From a virus: a stretch of DNA of 36,749 nucleotides. Shown piece by piece: positions 1 to 8,347 of the stretch. The translations under genes and the position numbers were made by a program. How positions within the stretch are numbered: the stretch's first letter is position 1; each line of letters opens with the position of its first letter. Location: IMG/VR virus record IMGVR_UViG_3300030616_000012, positions 1 through 36,749 of that record. The stretch is one strand, 5' to 3'. The notes beneath the pieces were generated by a model. The model did no database searches. It had not been told where the DNA came from and was given only the letters and a program-made list of their open reading frames with translations.

Positions 1-127
1 TGTGGCTGCATAGGCCAGAGGAACGGTTTATGTTCGCATCATATTCCGAGAGCCTGTCAACCAAGCATAGCACGGATAGAAGGACCATAATTGAATCATC
101 CTGGTATCAATCGCAGTGGGGTTGTAA
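1..127. repeat. Terminal overlap, copy 1 (circular contig end)
   Basis: These 127 bases are identical to the last 127 bases of the window (36623-36749), and the terminase reading frame runs continuously across the join. This shows a closed circle of 36,622 bp. An overlap of exactly 127 matches a common maximum assembly k-mer, so it is more likely an assembly overlap than a physical terminal repeat (inference). Confidence 0.95.
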
Positions 128-1253
128 ATGTGAGGGCAAGGAACACAGGCCGGACTGCAAGGCGTACCGGATGGCATCGGACCAGAACGTCAAGACTGAA
201 TTCCAAAATGACCGCAGGGGCCACATGATAGCGACTTCCATGACCGGCACAGCCACAGGCAAGGGCGGCAATATAATCGTCATTGATGATCCCCACGATC
301 CCAAGCGTGCCGAATCCAAGACGTTACGGGAAGGGGCAATTGAAGCCTTTGACAAGACCTTTACTACTCGCCTGGATGATAAGGTCAACGGGGTCATTAT
401 AATCGTTATGCAGCGGTTGCACCCGAATGACCTATCAGGGCATTTGCTGGCACAGGGCGGCTGGGAACACTTATTGATTCCTGGTATTGAAGCCAAGCCA
501 AAGACGTATATATTCCCCATTTCCGGCAAGGCAATGCAGCGCCAAGAAGGCCAGGTGCTTCATCAGGAACGTGAGGACCAGGCGACTATTGATAAGCAGA
601 AAACAGCCCTTGGCAGTTATGGATTTGCAGGCCAGTATCAACAGGAACCATCACCCAGGGAAGGCGGGATATTCAAGCGCCATTATTGGCAGCGATATAA
701 TCACCTTCCGACAAAGGTAATTGAAAACGGTGGCATCAGCCAAGAGGTACTGGACTTCGATGAAATAGTGGACTTCTGGGATATGAACTTCAAGGAAGGC
801 AGCGAAAATGATAATGTCTGCGGTGCTGCCTGGGGCCGTAAAGGCGCTGACAAATACCTATTGCACCTGAACCAGCGGCAGATGGGTTTCAATAGCACAT
901 TGAAGGCAGTCAAGTCATTCAGGGGCCTATATAAAGAGATACGCCGGACTGTTGTTGAAGATAAGGCAAACGGGCCGGCAATTATCCAGGTGTTGAAATC
1001 AGAGATATCCGGCCTGAAGGCATTCAATCCCAGGGGCAGCAAAGAGGAACGGGCGGCAGTATGCGAACCGCAACTTGAATCCGGTAATGTCTATCTACCC
1101 ACAACGGATATTGCAACCTTTGACGTTGAAGCATATATCGATAATCTGGCTGCATTCCCGAATGTAGAACACGATGATGACGTTGATGTCACAACTATGG
1201 CATTAATTTATTTCAAGGGCAAGGAACTACATGGACAACAAATCCGGTACTAA
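1..1253 (+). CDS. terL: Terminase large subunit, C-terminal part (continues from 36322)
   Basis: This is the packaging motor ATPase/nuclease that pumps DNA into the prohead through the portal. The frame is open from base 3, and its start lies at 36322 before the circular join, giving 517 aa in total. The part here carries a Walker B-like segment NIIVIDDPHD (around nt 270) followed by the coupling region. A C-terminal RNase H-like nuclease domain shows acidic motifs in FWDMNF (nt ~775), VVEDKANGP (nt ~955) and HDDDVDV (nt ~1170). The architecture matches the psiM2-ORF9/TIGR01630-like terminase C-terminal family. It ends 23 bases inside the portal gene, indicating translational coupling. The internal ATG at 30 is not the true start, because conserved sequence continues upstream of it. 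Confidence 0.93.
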   Translation, partial: WLHRPEERFMFASYSESLSTKHSTDRRTIIESSWYQSQWGCKCEGKEHRPDCKAYRMASDQNVKTEFQNDRRGHMIATSMTGTATGKGGNIIVIDDPHDPKRAESKTLREGAIEAFDKTFTTRLDDKVNGVIIIVMQRLHPNDLSGHLLAQGGWEHLLIPGIEAKPKTYIFPISGKAMQRQEGQVLHQEREDQATIDKQKTALGSYGFAGQYQQEPSPREGGIFKRHYWQRYNHLPTKVIENGGISQEVLDFDEIVDFWDMNFKEGSENDNVCGAAWGRKGADKYLLHLNQRQMGFNSTLKAVKSFRGLYKEIRRTVVEDKANGPAIIQVLKSEISGLKAFNPRGSKEERAAVCEPQLESGNVYLPTTDIATFDVEAYIDNLAAFPNVEHDDDVDVTTMALIYFKGKELHGQQIRY

Positions 1254-3393
1254 TAAGAAACCAGGCATAATCACGCGGCTATTCAGCGGCATGATACAGA
1301 AGTCAGTATCAGCGCAACTGAACCAGCACTTCAACTGGAATGCCTATGGCGCATTGAAGGGTAACAAGAGCGCATATATGAAGGGTATCAAGACAGCCCA
1401 GGCATACGCAGAGGAAATATATGTCTATGGTTGCGTTTTCTTAATCTCGAACACTATCGCTTCAATCCCCATCAGGATATACAAGGATGAATCGAAGTCA
1501 GAGGATATGAAGAATCATCCGGCATATACGTTATTCAAGAAGCCGAATTTCAAGGACAGCATGTACGATATCAAGGAATCAATATCAGCGAACCTTGAAC
1601 TGGATGGCAACGGGTATCTGCTTGTAAATGAAGGCAAGCCCCAACAGATATTCTCGCTTGCAGCGCCCATGATTACCATAGAGCCGAACAAGACAGCCGG
1701 AATAACTTCAATGTCCGATATGATACAGCATTATAAATACGGTCAGAAGGAATACAGCGTTGATGAGATTATCCATGAACGGAAATTCAATATCAATACC
1801 AGCCTGAAGGGGTTATCGCCTATCCGCGCGGCAGCAATGAATATTGATACCCTGGCAGAAGCCCGCAGGCAGAATTATAACATGTTCGTCAATGGCATGA
1901 ATACCAATGTTGTATTTGAAAGCGATGCGGACTTCGATGGGGATGCATACAAGCGCCTGAAGGATGACCACATGAAGAAGGCATCCAGCGCTGAAAATGC
2001 CCATCTGCCATATATCCTGTTCAGCGGGTTGAAATACAAGGCTGCCGGACTTGCCCCGAAGGATATCGAGTATGTCAAGGCATTGCAGTTGACCAGGGAA
2101 GATATCTGCGGCTTCATATACCAGGTCCCGATGATCCTGCTTGGCGTGCTTGAGAATTCCAGTTATAATAACATCAAGGAAGCGCAGAAGATATTCTATG
2201 AATTTTGTATCATCCCCAGGCTGGTCAAGAATAGGGAACTATACCAGAAATTGGTTGACAAGTACAGCATGGGCGGCTATGTTGATTTTGACTTGTCAGG
2301 CATTGCCGTATTACAGGAAGATGAACTTGAACGTATCAAGAAGGCCAAGGAAATGTGGGGCATGGGAGTATCGGTCAAGCAGTTGAATGATATGTACCAT
2401 CTGGGTATCAAGCCATATCCTGGCTGGGATATCGGATATCTGCCGTTCAGCGTTATGCCTGCCGGCACTTCAAGGGAACCCGAACCATCGGACAATGGCG
2501 ATGATAACGGCGGCGGTGAGCCTGCCAAGACTGTCAGGAAGGAAGCCCGAAGCAAGGAATTTTGGACAGAGGAACGCAAGGTCGCCAAATGGCAGCAGTT
2601 TGACAAGATATCAACCAAGCATGAGAATGAATACAAGCGCGATTTGAATGCCTATTTCAAGCAGCAACAGAAGGAAGTAATAAAGAATCTTAATAAATAC
2701 AAGAGCATAGGCGCTGCCAAGGTGCATGATGATACCTTTATTATATATGGTGAGCCGCACGGGATTGACCAGAAGAAGGAAGCCATCAGGGTTGATTCAG
2801 TGCTATTTGACAAGGATGATGAAGTCAAGAGGTTAACGAAGGTCAGCGCACCGATATATAAGAGGGCGATAATCGAATCAGCGACAGCCGAACTTGAACT
2901 GCTGGGCATTGATATTGCCTTTGACATTAATAATCCGCGCATCGCCAGGTGGATCGAACAGGTTGGCTTGAATAAGGCGAAGGAAGTCAATGCAACCATA
3001 ATCGATAAACTGCGGACAACCATAATCGATGGCATAAATGAAGGTGAAAGCATTGTCAATCTTACTGATAGAATTGAACAAGTTTATGAAGGCTATACCA
3101 AATATAGCGGGTTCGATGCGGAACGCATTGCCCGTACCGAAACGATAGGCGCTGCTAATCAGGGCGCGCTTGAATCCTATAAACAGGCAGACGTTGAAAA
3201 GAAGGGCTGGCTGTCAACCAGAGATGGCAGGGTTCGAGATACACACAGGGAAGCCGAGGATCGCTATGCTGACGGCATCCCCGTTGACAAGAATTTCAAT
3301 GTGGGTGCTGGTTCTGGTCCTGCCCCTGGGCAGATGGGCGTTGCGGAAGAGGATATCAATTGCCGGTGCTCATTGATTGGGATAGTGGACTGA
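1231..3393 (+). CDS. Portal protein fused to Mu F-like head morphogenesis domain
   Basis: At 720 aa this is far longer than a usual HK97-family portal (about 400-500 aa). Residues ~1-415 look like a portal: an early TAQAYAEEIYVYGCVFLISN stretch, then NLELDGNGYLLV and SYNNIKEAQKIFYE, which are typical of the family. A low-complexity linker (DNGDDNGGGEP, around 425) follows. The C-terminal third has the SPP1 gp7/Mu gpF pattern: ERIARTETIGAANQG at ~631, KGWLSTRDGRVRDTH, then a closing EEDINCRC. The portal forms the vertex ring for packaging and head-tail joining; the Mu F domain is a minor head or ejected protein in relatives. Start ATG 1231 overlaps the terL end. I saw no internal stop or strong restart at the junction, so it appears to be a true single polypeptide. 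Confidence 0.9.
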   Translation: MDNKSGTNKKPGIITRLFSGMIQKSVSAQLNQHFNWNAYGALKGNKSAYMKGIKTAQAYAEEIYVYGCVFLISNTIASIPIRIYKDESKSEDMKNHPAYTLFKKPNFKDSMYDIKESISANLELDGNGYLLVNEGKPQQIFSLAAPMITIEPNKTAGITSMSDMIQHYKYGQKEYSVDEIIHERKFNINTSLKGLSPIRAAAMNIDTLAEARRQNYNMFVNGMNTNVVFESDADFDGDAYKRLKDDHMKKASSAENAHLPYILFSGLKYKAAGLAPKDIEYVKALQLTREDICGFIYQVPMILLGVLENSSYNNIKEAQKIFYEFCIIPRLVKNRELYQKLVDKYSMGGYVDFDLSGIAVLQEDELERIKKAKEMWGMGVSVKQLNDMYHLGIKPYPGWDIGYLPFSVMPAGTSREPEPSDNGDDNGGGEPAKTVRKEARSKEFWTEERKVAKWQQFDKISTKHENEYKRDLNAYFKQQQKEVIKNLNKYKSIGAAKVHDDTFIIYGEPHGIDQKKEAIRVDSVLFDKDDEVKRLTKVSAPIYKRAIIESATAELELLGIDIAFDINNPRIARWIEQVGLNKAKEVNATIIDKLRTTIIDGINEGESIVNLTDRIEQVYEGYTKYSGFDAERIARTETIGAANQGALESYKQADVEKKGWLSTRDGRVRDTHREAEDRYADGIPVDKNFNVGAGSGPAPGQMGVAEEDINCRCSLIGIVD

Positions 3394-3394
3394 T

Positions 3395-3562
3395 ATGGAT
3401 AATATACATATAAACAATCACAATGAAAGCATTATCCCAATGAAATATCATTCAATGAATCCAAAAACTATTAATATCACAATTCATATTGGTTCTGGTA
3501 ATTTGGGTAAATTAATTAATGAAATAGCACGGAAAATAATACAAAATAATGATAATATCTGA
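3395..3562 (+). CDS. Small hypothetical protein (55 aa)
   Basis: The ORF begins one base after the portal stop and overlaps the next gene by 14 bases, the tight spacing seen throughout this operon. It is rich in Asn, Ile and His (start MDNIHINNHNESIIP), AT-rich compared with the portal, and has no recognisable domain. It could be a real small head-region gene or a chance ORF. Support rests on gap filling and coupling only. Confidence 0.45.
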   Translation: MDNIHINNHNESIIPMKYHSMNPKTINITIHIGSGNLGKLINEIARKIIQNNDNI

Positions 3563-3752
3563 TAAGGAATTCATCGACAAGTTAAGCGCGAAACTGGAAT
3601 TCAAGGAACGCATTGATAATAATCTGATGATTCCCGTTGAATGTCCGGCTTGCGGAAGAATGGTCAAATTGCATCTTGTCAACAAGGCAGAGCATCGATA
3701 CATGGGTGTATGTTTACATTGTTTTATGGGGGTGGAAGGATGTCCATTATGA
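3549..3752 (+). CDS. Small zinc-ribbon-like protein (67 aa)
   Basis: Two Cys pairs, CPAC (about residues 32-35) and CLHC (about 55-58), sit 20 residues apart, as in treble-clef or zinc-ribbon knuckles, and a charged N-terminal helix precedes them. This predicts a small metal-binding protein, possibly nucleic-acid or protein binding. It lies between portal and protease and overlaps both neighbours. Function is unknown. It is one of several mini zinc-ribbon proteins in this genome. Confidence 0.6.
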   Translation: MIISDKEFIDKLSAKLEFKERIDNNLMIPVECPACGRMVKLHLVNKAEHRYMGVCLHCFMGVEGCPL

Positions 3753-4237
3753 TGATTTTAATTATACTTGGTTTGTTTGTGTTATTTTTATCAATTTTAA
3801 TTAAATATATCACACATGGCATGCCAGGATCAAGTTATACTTTTGAAAGAAAAGATATTTTAAACAGCAATCCACCAAAAAGAATAAACGTGGGCAAATT
3901 AATTATATTACTGATTATCCTGTCGCTTGCTATGCCGGCGATGGCTGTTCCGGTGCTCAATGACAATGCCTATAATAAGGCACAGGAAAAATATTTTGAA
4001 AGCACAGTTGACGATAATGTCAATTATAAAATGCTTGCCTTGCGGTTACAGGGCGAAGCAAAGGCGCGGAAACAGCGGCATCAACTTTATGCCGGATATA
4101 CGGTTGCCGGTATATTGTTATTACACGGCGCATCAACATACTGGAAAGCAGATAACGGTTCAGCGGAATCATTTATTGGGCTGGCAACCTTTGCGATTGG
4201 CGAAGTAATGATATTAAAGATTAAAATGGAATGGTAA
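3740..4237 (+). CDS. Hypothetical membrane protein with two hydrophobic segments (165 aa)
   Basis: An N-terminal transmembrane segment (MMILIILGLFVLFLSILI) comes first. After a ~40-residue polar stretch, a second segment (KLIILLIILSLAMPAMA) ends in an AxA-like signal-peptidase site. A third hydrophobic stretch lies at TVAGILLLHGAS. The frame is open further upstream to 3641, but a GGTGGAAGG ribosome site directly precedes ATG 3740 (alternative ATG 3749), and the upstream part overlaps the zinc-ribbon gene. The second segment could be the signal peptide of a separate downstream protein with a lost start; I see no good start codon there. Function unknown. Confidence 0.6.
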   Translation: MSIMMILIILGLFVLFLSILIKYITHGMPGSSYTFERKDILNSNPPKRINVGKLIILLIILSLAMPAMAVPVLNDNAYNKAQEKYFESTVDDNVNYKMLALRLQGEAKARKQRHQLYAGYTVAGILLLHGASTYWKADNGSAESFIGLATFAIGEVMILKIKMEW

Positions 4238-4244
4238 TTCGTAA

Positions 4245-4490
4245 ATGGAATTTAATGAAATAATTGAAAAAATTGAAGCAGCAATCCCAGACGATGCCGG
4301 AACGCCGATGATACGGTATAATCAAAACTGGCGTTATCCGCACCTTGGCGATGACCAGAAGTCATGCCCGCTGCTGGATTTTATGCTTCAAATGGAATAC
4401 CGGTCAGGCACGTTGATATTTGTACCCGACAGAATTAATAAAATGAATTTACAGGACCGCAACAAGGAACCGCAAGGGGGAGTTAAATGA
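4245..4490 (+). CDS. Hypothetical protein (81 aa)
   Basis: This small acidic protein starts at ATG 4245, 8 bases after the previous gene, and overlaps the protease start by 4 bases (ATGA). It has no transmembrane segment, Cys pair or known motif. The QNWRYPHLGDDQKSCPLLDF region looks structured. The position just upstream of the prohead protease suggests a head-region role, but this is context only. Confidence 0.6.
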   Translation: MEFNEIIEKIEAAIPDDAGTPMIRYNQNWRYPHLGDDQKSCPLLDFMLQMEYRSGTLIFVPDRINKMNLQDRNKEPQGGVK

Positions 4491-5986
4491 AATTTTTCGA
4501 CATTCGGAAGTACGATTCATCGGCATTTTTCAGCGCAAAGCGTGTCATTGATATTTCACCGGAAGAAGGTATCAGGGCGAAGGTCGGGAACCTGGTGCTG
4601 GATCCTGACGGCAAGCCCGTCATTGAATCCTATTTATTCGATGCTGAACGGTTTTCAAAGGAACAGGCTGAAGCATGGGTTGGCAAATACGGCAATTATA
4701 CGCTTGAAGGGCTGCTGAAATTGCATGAGGATATAGACGTAAATGACCGGAAAAGCAAGAAGGAAGTCAAGTATTATAAAAGCAAGATTGTCAAGATAGA
4801 CAAGGAAAATCATATCGCGTATGCGCAGATATCAACCGCTGACCAGGACCGTGACAAGGAAGTGCTTCCGACTGATTCATGGAAGAAGCACAGGAAATAC
4901 TATGAAAATCATCCTGTTCTGGTATCAAGCCATAATTACTTTGAACTCCGCAGCCAGATCGGTGAAGCCGTTGAAGTCGATTGGGACACATTGACATTCG
5001 GGTTCAAATGGTATGTCAATGAAGGCAATCCCGAAGCGGATTGGGGCTGGAAACTTGCCGAGAAGGGCATGGCCATGTTCAGCGTGGGCTTTATCCCGCA
5101 TAAGAGATTGAAAGGCGATGCTATCCCCGAAGAATACCGGAAAGGCGAACCCAGCGCCGTATTGCCTGAAAATGAATTGCTTGAAGTCAGCCAGGTTGTT
5201 GTTGGTTCGAACCGCGGGGCATTGCAGTGCAGCATTGACAAGCCCAGCAAGGACCATCTGCAATTCATCAGCGATATTGTCACCACGTTCAAGGATATAC
5301 CTGACCTGGAAGCGCTTGAAAAGGTTGCCCCTGGTTCAAAGCCATATCCGAATGAGCATGCCTGCCGGCTGCACAGCCCTGATGATTACAAGACATGCCG
5401 CAGAGATACCAAGAAATCTGATGGGAAGGAATATTCGGTATTATACTGCCAGCGCAAGGATGACGAAAAGAAATGGGAAGAGCAGGCGTACCGGTATAAT
5501 AAGGATAAGTGGACAGAGGACCAGGCGAAGAAGCATTGCGATGCTGTCGGCGGGAAATTCGAAGCAGCGAAGCCGGAAAAATCCAAAGCAGAATATGACT
5601 GCGAATGTATCGATTGCGGGCATACGATGAAATCGGACAGCCATTGCAAGGACCTGAAATGCCCGAAGTGCGGCGGCCAGATGCGGCGTGCTGAACGGCC
5701 AGGACCTGGACAGAACTCAATAACAGCCGACAGTTTCATAATCGAGCCGCTTGCAGTAAAGAATATGAAGGACCTGACAGAGATTGTCGCTATATGGAAG
5801 GAAGGGCGGGTGCTGTCAGACAAAAACAGGGGAATCGTAAAATCAGCGATTGAAAATATCAGCAAATGCGCGGAAATGTTGACAGGCCTTCTTGCTTTAA
5901 CTAATCCTAAAGACGGGGGTGATAAACCGAAGGCCGTCAGTACCGATCCCGAAATCACTGATTTTTTAAACAAGACAAAAAAATAA
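4487..5986 (+). CDS. Prohead maturation protease with Cys-rich C-terminal extension (499 aa)
   Basis: Residues ~100-255 look like an HK97-type (U35) prohead protease: strand KIVKIDKENHIAYAQIST, a probable catalytic His in SSHNYF (~147), and the serine motif AMFSVGFIPHK (~197). The protease cleaves capsid N-termini during head maturation. It is about 250 aa longer than a usual protease. At ~285 begins PYPNEHACRLHSPDDYKTCR, continuing to WEEQAYRYNKDKW, a small conserved domain seen attached to phage head proteins. A zinc ribbon follows at ~370-400 (CECIDCGHT then KCPKCGGQM), then a helical tail. It sits directly upstream of the capsid gene, as expected. The added domains may serve as a scaffold or delta region (inference). 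Confidence 0.85.
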   Translation: MKFFDIRKYDSSAFFSAKRVIDISPEEGIRAKVGNLVLDPDGKPVIESYLFDAERFSKEQAEAWVGKYGNYTLEGLLKLHEDIDVNDRKSKKEVKYYKSKIVKIDKENHIAYAQISTADQDRDKEVLPTDSWKKHRKYYENHPVLVSSHNYFELRSQIGEAVEVDWDTLTFGFKWYVNEGNPEADWGWKLAEKGMAMFSVGFIPHKRLKGDAIPEEYRKGEPSAVLPENELLEVSQVVVGSNRGALQCSIDKPSKDHLQFISDIVTTFKDIPDLEALEKVAPGSKPYPNEHACRLHSPDDYKTCRRDTKKSDGKEYSVLYCQRKDDEKKWEEQAYRYNKDKWTEDQAKKHCDAVGGKFEAAKPEKSKAEYDCECIDCGHTMKSDSHCKDLKCPKCGGQMRRAERPGPGQNSITADSFIIEPLAVKNMKDLTEIVAIWKEGRVLSDKNRGIVKSAIENISKCAEMLTGLLALTNPKDGGDKPKAVSTDPEITDFLNKTKK

Positions 5987-6011
5987 TCCCACGAAAAAGG
6001 AGTACAACACT

Positions 6012-7214
6012 ATGGATCCGAAAGATTTAATGACGATGACGAAGGAAGAGTTTAATGAACTGAAGCGCGTCGAAGCGGAAGCCAAGAAGATATTGGCTGA
6101 AAAAGATGCCCAGGAAAAGGATGCCATCAAGAAGGAAGAACTTGAAAAGATGGTGAATGCTATTGTTGACAAGATAGCGCCGAAGGCGAAGCCGATTGAG
6201 TTTGTCAATGACATACCCGAACAGCCGGAAGCAGGCAAGGAATACAAGAAATTCGGCGATTTCATGCGGCTTGTCAGGTCAGGTGATCCCGCAATAAAAA
6301 CGTACCTGTCAACCACGGGCGCACAGGGTGGATATAACATCCCGCAGACATGGGTTCCGCAGATAATCAACAGGATCAATGAAGTTTCAGACATTTACGC
6401 AGGGCTGAAGCAGGTCATTGAAGTTGTTGGCAGTCAGGTGAATTTGCAGTCAATCCTGACCGATATCACGGTATCATGGTCAACTGAAGCGGCAACGAAG
6501 TCCGAAACGAAGCCGACATTTTCAACGGATGCGCTGTCATTACGGTTCCTGTATGCAATGATTACGCAGACGAATGAGCATGAAGTCGAAACCATGCTGA
6601 ATACCGAGAATTTTCTGATGAATCTTGTTGCGCAGAACATGGCGCTTGAAATGGAAAACCAGGTATTCAACGGCGCGGCTGCACCATTCACAGGGCTTCT
6701 GAACGCGGCACTTCTGGCGAATGCACCTATTGCCGGCGCTAATCTGGCATACGATGACCTTGTTGACTGTCAGAATAACGTTCTGATGCTTGAATTCTAC
6801 CGCAAAAACGCCATGTGGTATCTGACCAGGAACGCACTGAAGATAATCATGAAACTGAAGGATAACAATGGCCTTCCTATTTGGCGGCTGAATAACCCGA
6901 TGGGCGGGCAGTTGTCGGATATCCTTGGTTCACCTTACAAGATAGCAACACAGATTACCGATGCGACAGCAACCGGTGGAGTGACAACGATATATTACGG
7001 TGACCTGAATTCCACTATCTTCAAGGGCAGGCGTGCGGGCCAGCCGGACACGATCAACGTACTGTTCAGCAGGGAAGCAGTGGTTGATAACGGTGCCGGT
7101 GGAGTAACGCATTCGTATTTCTCGCAGAACAAGTCAGGGTGGAGGTTCGAGAAGGAAGAAGGACTGCTTGTCGGGCTGTTAAACGGCATGAGCAGGCTGG
7201 ACAACGTGAAATAA
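6012..7214 (+). CDS. Major capsid protein, HK97 fold (400 aa)
   Basis: This is the coat protein that forms the icosahedral shell. Residues ~1-65 are a highly charged helical segment (KEEFNELKRVEAEAKKILAE), like the scaffolding delta domain removed by the protease in relatives. From ~95 the HK97 pattern follows: LSTTGAQGGYNIPQTWVPQI, the E-loop and spine region, MALEMENQVFNGAAAPFTGLL, and the C-terminal KSGWRFEKEEG. An AAAAAGGAG ribosome site precedes ATG 6012. The gene lies 25 bases after the protease, the classic order portal-protease-capsid. Confidence 0.93.
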   Translation: MDPKDLMTMTKEEFNELKRVEAEAKKILAEKDAQEKDAIKKEELEKMVNAIVDKIAPKAKPIEFVNDIPEQPEAGKEYKKFGDFMRLVRSGDPAIKTYLSTTGAQGGYNIPQTWVPQIINRINEVSDIYAGLKQVIEVVGSQVNLQSILTDITVSWSTEAATKSETKPTFSTDALSLRFLYAMITQTNEHEVETMLNTENFLMNLVAQNMALEMENQVFNGAAAPFTGLLNAALLANAPIAGANLAYDDLVDCQNNVLMLEFYRKNAMWYLTRNALKIIMKLKDNNGLPIWRLNNPMGGQLSDILGSPYKIATQITDATATGGVTTIYYGDLNSTIFKGRRAGQPDTINVLFSREAVVDNGAGGVTHSYFSQNKSGWRFEKEEGLLVGLLNGMSRLDNVK

Positions 7215-7248
7215 GGTGTTTCAATCTTAATACAAGGCGGTGATTATA

Positions 7249-7383
7249 ATGTCAGATGATAAAAGGAAGGATCCCCAGGAACCCGATAATGAAAATGACG
7301 GTCCATCATCTGGCAATAAGCACAAGGGGATAAAAAACAAGAAGGACAAGATGGTCAAAAAATCCTACAATAAGGGAGTGTGA
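7249..7383 (+). CDS. Small charged hypothetical protein (44 aa)
   Basis: ATG 7249 follows an AAGGCGGTG ribosome site by about 8 bases. The protein is almost entirely hydrophilic: acidic in the first half (DDKRKDPQEPDNENDG) and Lys-rich in the second (KHKGIKNKKDKMVKK). This bipolar, disordered composition could suit a capsid-associated or scaffold-like peptide, but no family is recognised. It ends 5 bases before the next start. Confidence 0.55.
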   Translation: MSDDKRKDPQEPDNENDGPSSGNKHKGIKNKKDKMVKKSYNKGV

Positions 7384-7388
7384 ATACG

Positions 7389-7847
7389 ATGAAAAAAGCA
7401 TTATTCATTGCAGTGTTGCTCATGCTGGGTATCGCGATTCTGCCGGCAGTATCTATGGCAGAGAACCTTGAAAGCATCGTTGTGCATAGCGTTTCAACTT
7501 TCACGGTTTCCGGTGACGATTACAACTGGAACGCCAATCCATTAGTGATTTCTTCCACGGCGAAGAAGTCGCTGATCAAGGAACTGGACATTTCAGTTGA
7601 TGTGACGAATGCCACGCAGATTGTAACATTATGGGATGGGTGGTCATTAAACACTTCATCTGCTAATGTGGCAAGGATATGGGAAATCAGGATCCCTTCC
7701 AATACCACATCGACAAGCGGGGCCAACGTGGTTTACAGCAAAACATTTCGGTACGGGGACCGCGGTTTCCTGAAGGCTGATTATGGTCTTGCGGTTACAA
7801 AGTCCAGCACGATTGGCAACGTGACTGTCAGTATTCAGTACAAATAG
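7389..7847 (+). CDS. Signal-peptide protein downstream of capsid (152 aa)
   Basis: The N-terminus is a textbook Sec signal peptide: MKK, a hydrophobic core ALFIAVLLMLGIAIL, and cleavage predicted after AVSMA (~24). The mature part is Thr/Ser/Val-rich with alternating hydrophobics, suggesting an all-beta protein. Its place after the capsid gene would suit a decoration or head-fibre protein, but export does not fit cytoplasmic assembly. An in-frame GTG at 7380 lies too close to the AAGGGAG site, so ATG 7389 is preferred. A terminator follows. Confidence 0.75.
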   Translation: MKKALFIAVLLMLGIAILPAVSMAENLESIVVHSVSTFTVSGDDYNWNANPLVISSTAKKSLIKELDISVDVTNATQIVTLWDGWSLNTSSANVARIWEIRIPSNTTSTSGANVVYSKTFRYGDRGFLKADYGLAVTKSSTIGNVTVSIQYK

Positions 7848-7875
7848 CGTGCTGTTGGTTTAGCAATATGAACCT

Positions 7876-7913
7876 GAAGGGGCAAGGTTCAAGCCCTTCC
7901 CCTTCTTGGTTTT
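7876..7913 (+). terminator. Intrinsic terminator after capsid operon segment
   Basis: The inverted repeat GAAGGGGcAAGG / CCTTCCCCTTC (7876-7905) gives an 11-bp stem with one bulged C and a 7-base loop, followed by TTGGTTTT. It may lower expression of the signal-peptide genes downstream relative to the capsid. No promoter with good matches is visible between it and 7934, so downstream genes probably depend on read-through. Confidence 0.7.
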
Positions 7914-7933
7914 AAAACAGGGGGTATGGAAGC

Positions 7934-8335
7934 ATGAAATTAAAACACTTTTTTATCTTGGTTTTACTGGCATTGATAATCTTTATCCTTCAATTGACTG
8001 CCAATGCCCAGGTCAGGGATTTCGCAAATCGCGATTATACCGTATGGGCGACAACCATTGCCCCGACAACGGTTGGCGTGTACCAGCCAGGGCGCAGATA
8101 TTACCTGGTAACGAATGAATCCCTGAATTATAATGTCAGGCATGCGACGTTCCCGATAACTGTTGCGCAGTTGGGCACGGCAATGCAGGGGCTTCTGTTG
8201 ACCAGCAATGGCGGGCACTGGGAAGATGGATGGAATGTCTATCAGTCAACGTATTGGGTTATTATATCATCGCTGGGATGCGGCGGCACGGAAACACCTA
8301 TCACTGCACCGATAACGTATAGACAGCGGTATTAA
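7934..8335 (+). CDS. Signal-peptide protein (133 aa)
   Basis: It begins MKLKHFF followed by a long hydrophobic core (ILVLLALIIFILQLT) and ANAQ, a good signal-peptidase I site near residue 25. The mature ~108 aa are beta-like (DYTVWATTIAPTTVGVYQPG, a YLVTNESLNYNV stretch) and contain no known catalytic motif. It is the second of four consecutive genes with signal peptides or a membrane anchor after the capsid gene. Function unknown; a surface-exposed or secreted virion-related role is inferred from context. Confidence 0.72.
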   Translation: MKLKHFFILVLLALIIFILQLTANAQVRDFANRDYTVWATTIAPTTVGVYQPGRRYYLVTNESLNYNVRHATFPITVAQLGTAMQGLLLTSNGGHWEDGWNVYQSTYWVIISSLGCGGTETPITAPITYRQRY

Positions 8336-8347
8336 AAGGAAGGTATC

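Noticed and set aside
1-127. Physical terminal direct repeats of the virion DNA
   Set aside because: The overlap cuts through terL, equals a typical assembly k-mer (127) and behaves as a circular closure. No evidence for packaged ends.
96-1042. Several minus-strand open frames opposite terL and similar ones along the window
   Set aside because: They lie opposite well-supported genes, lack ribosome sites and show no protein motifs. All credible genes are on the + strand.
7380-7388. GTG 7380 as start of the signal-peptide gene
   Set aside because: It lies 1 base from the AAGGGAG site; ATG 7389 has proper spacing and gives a cleaner signal peptide.
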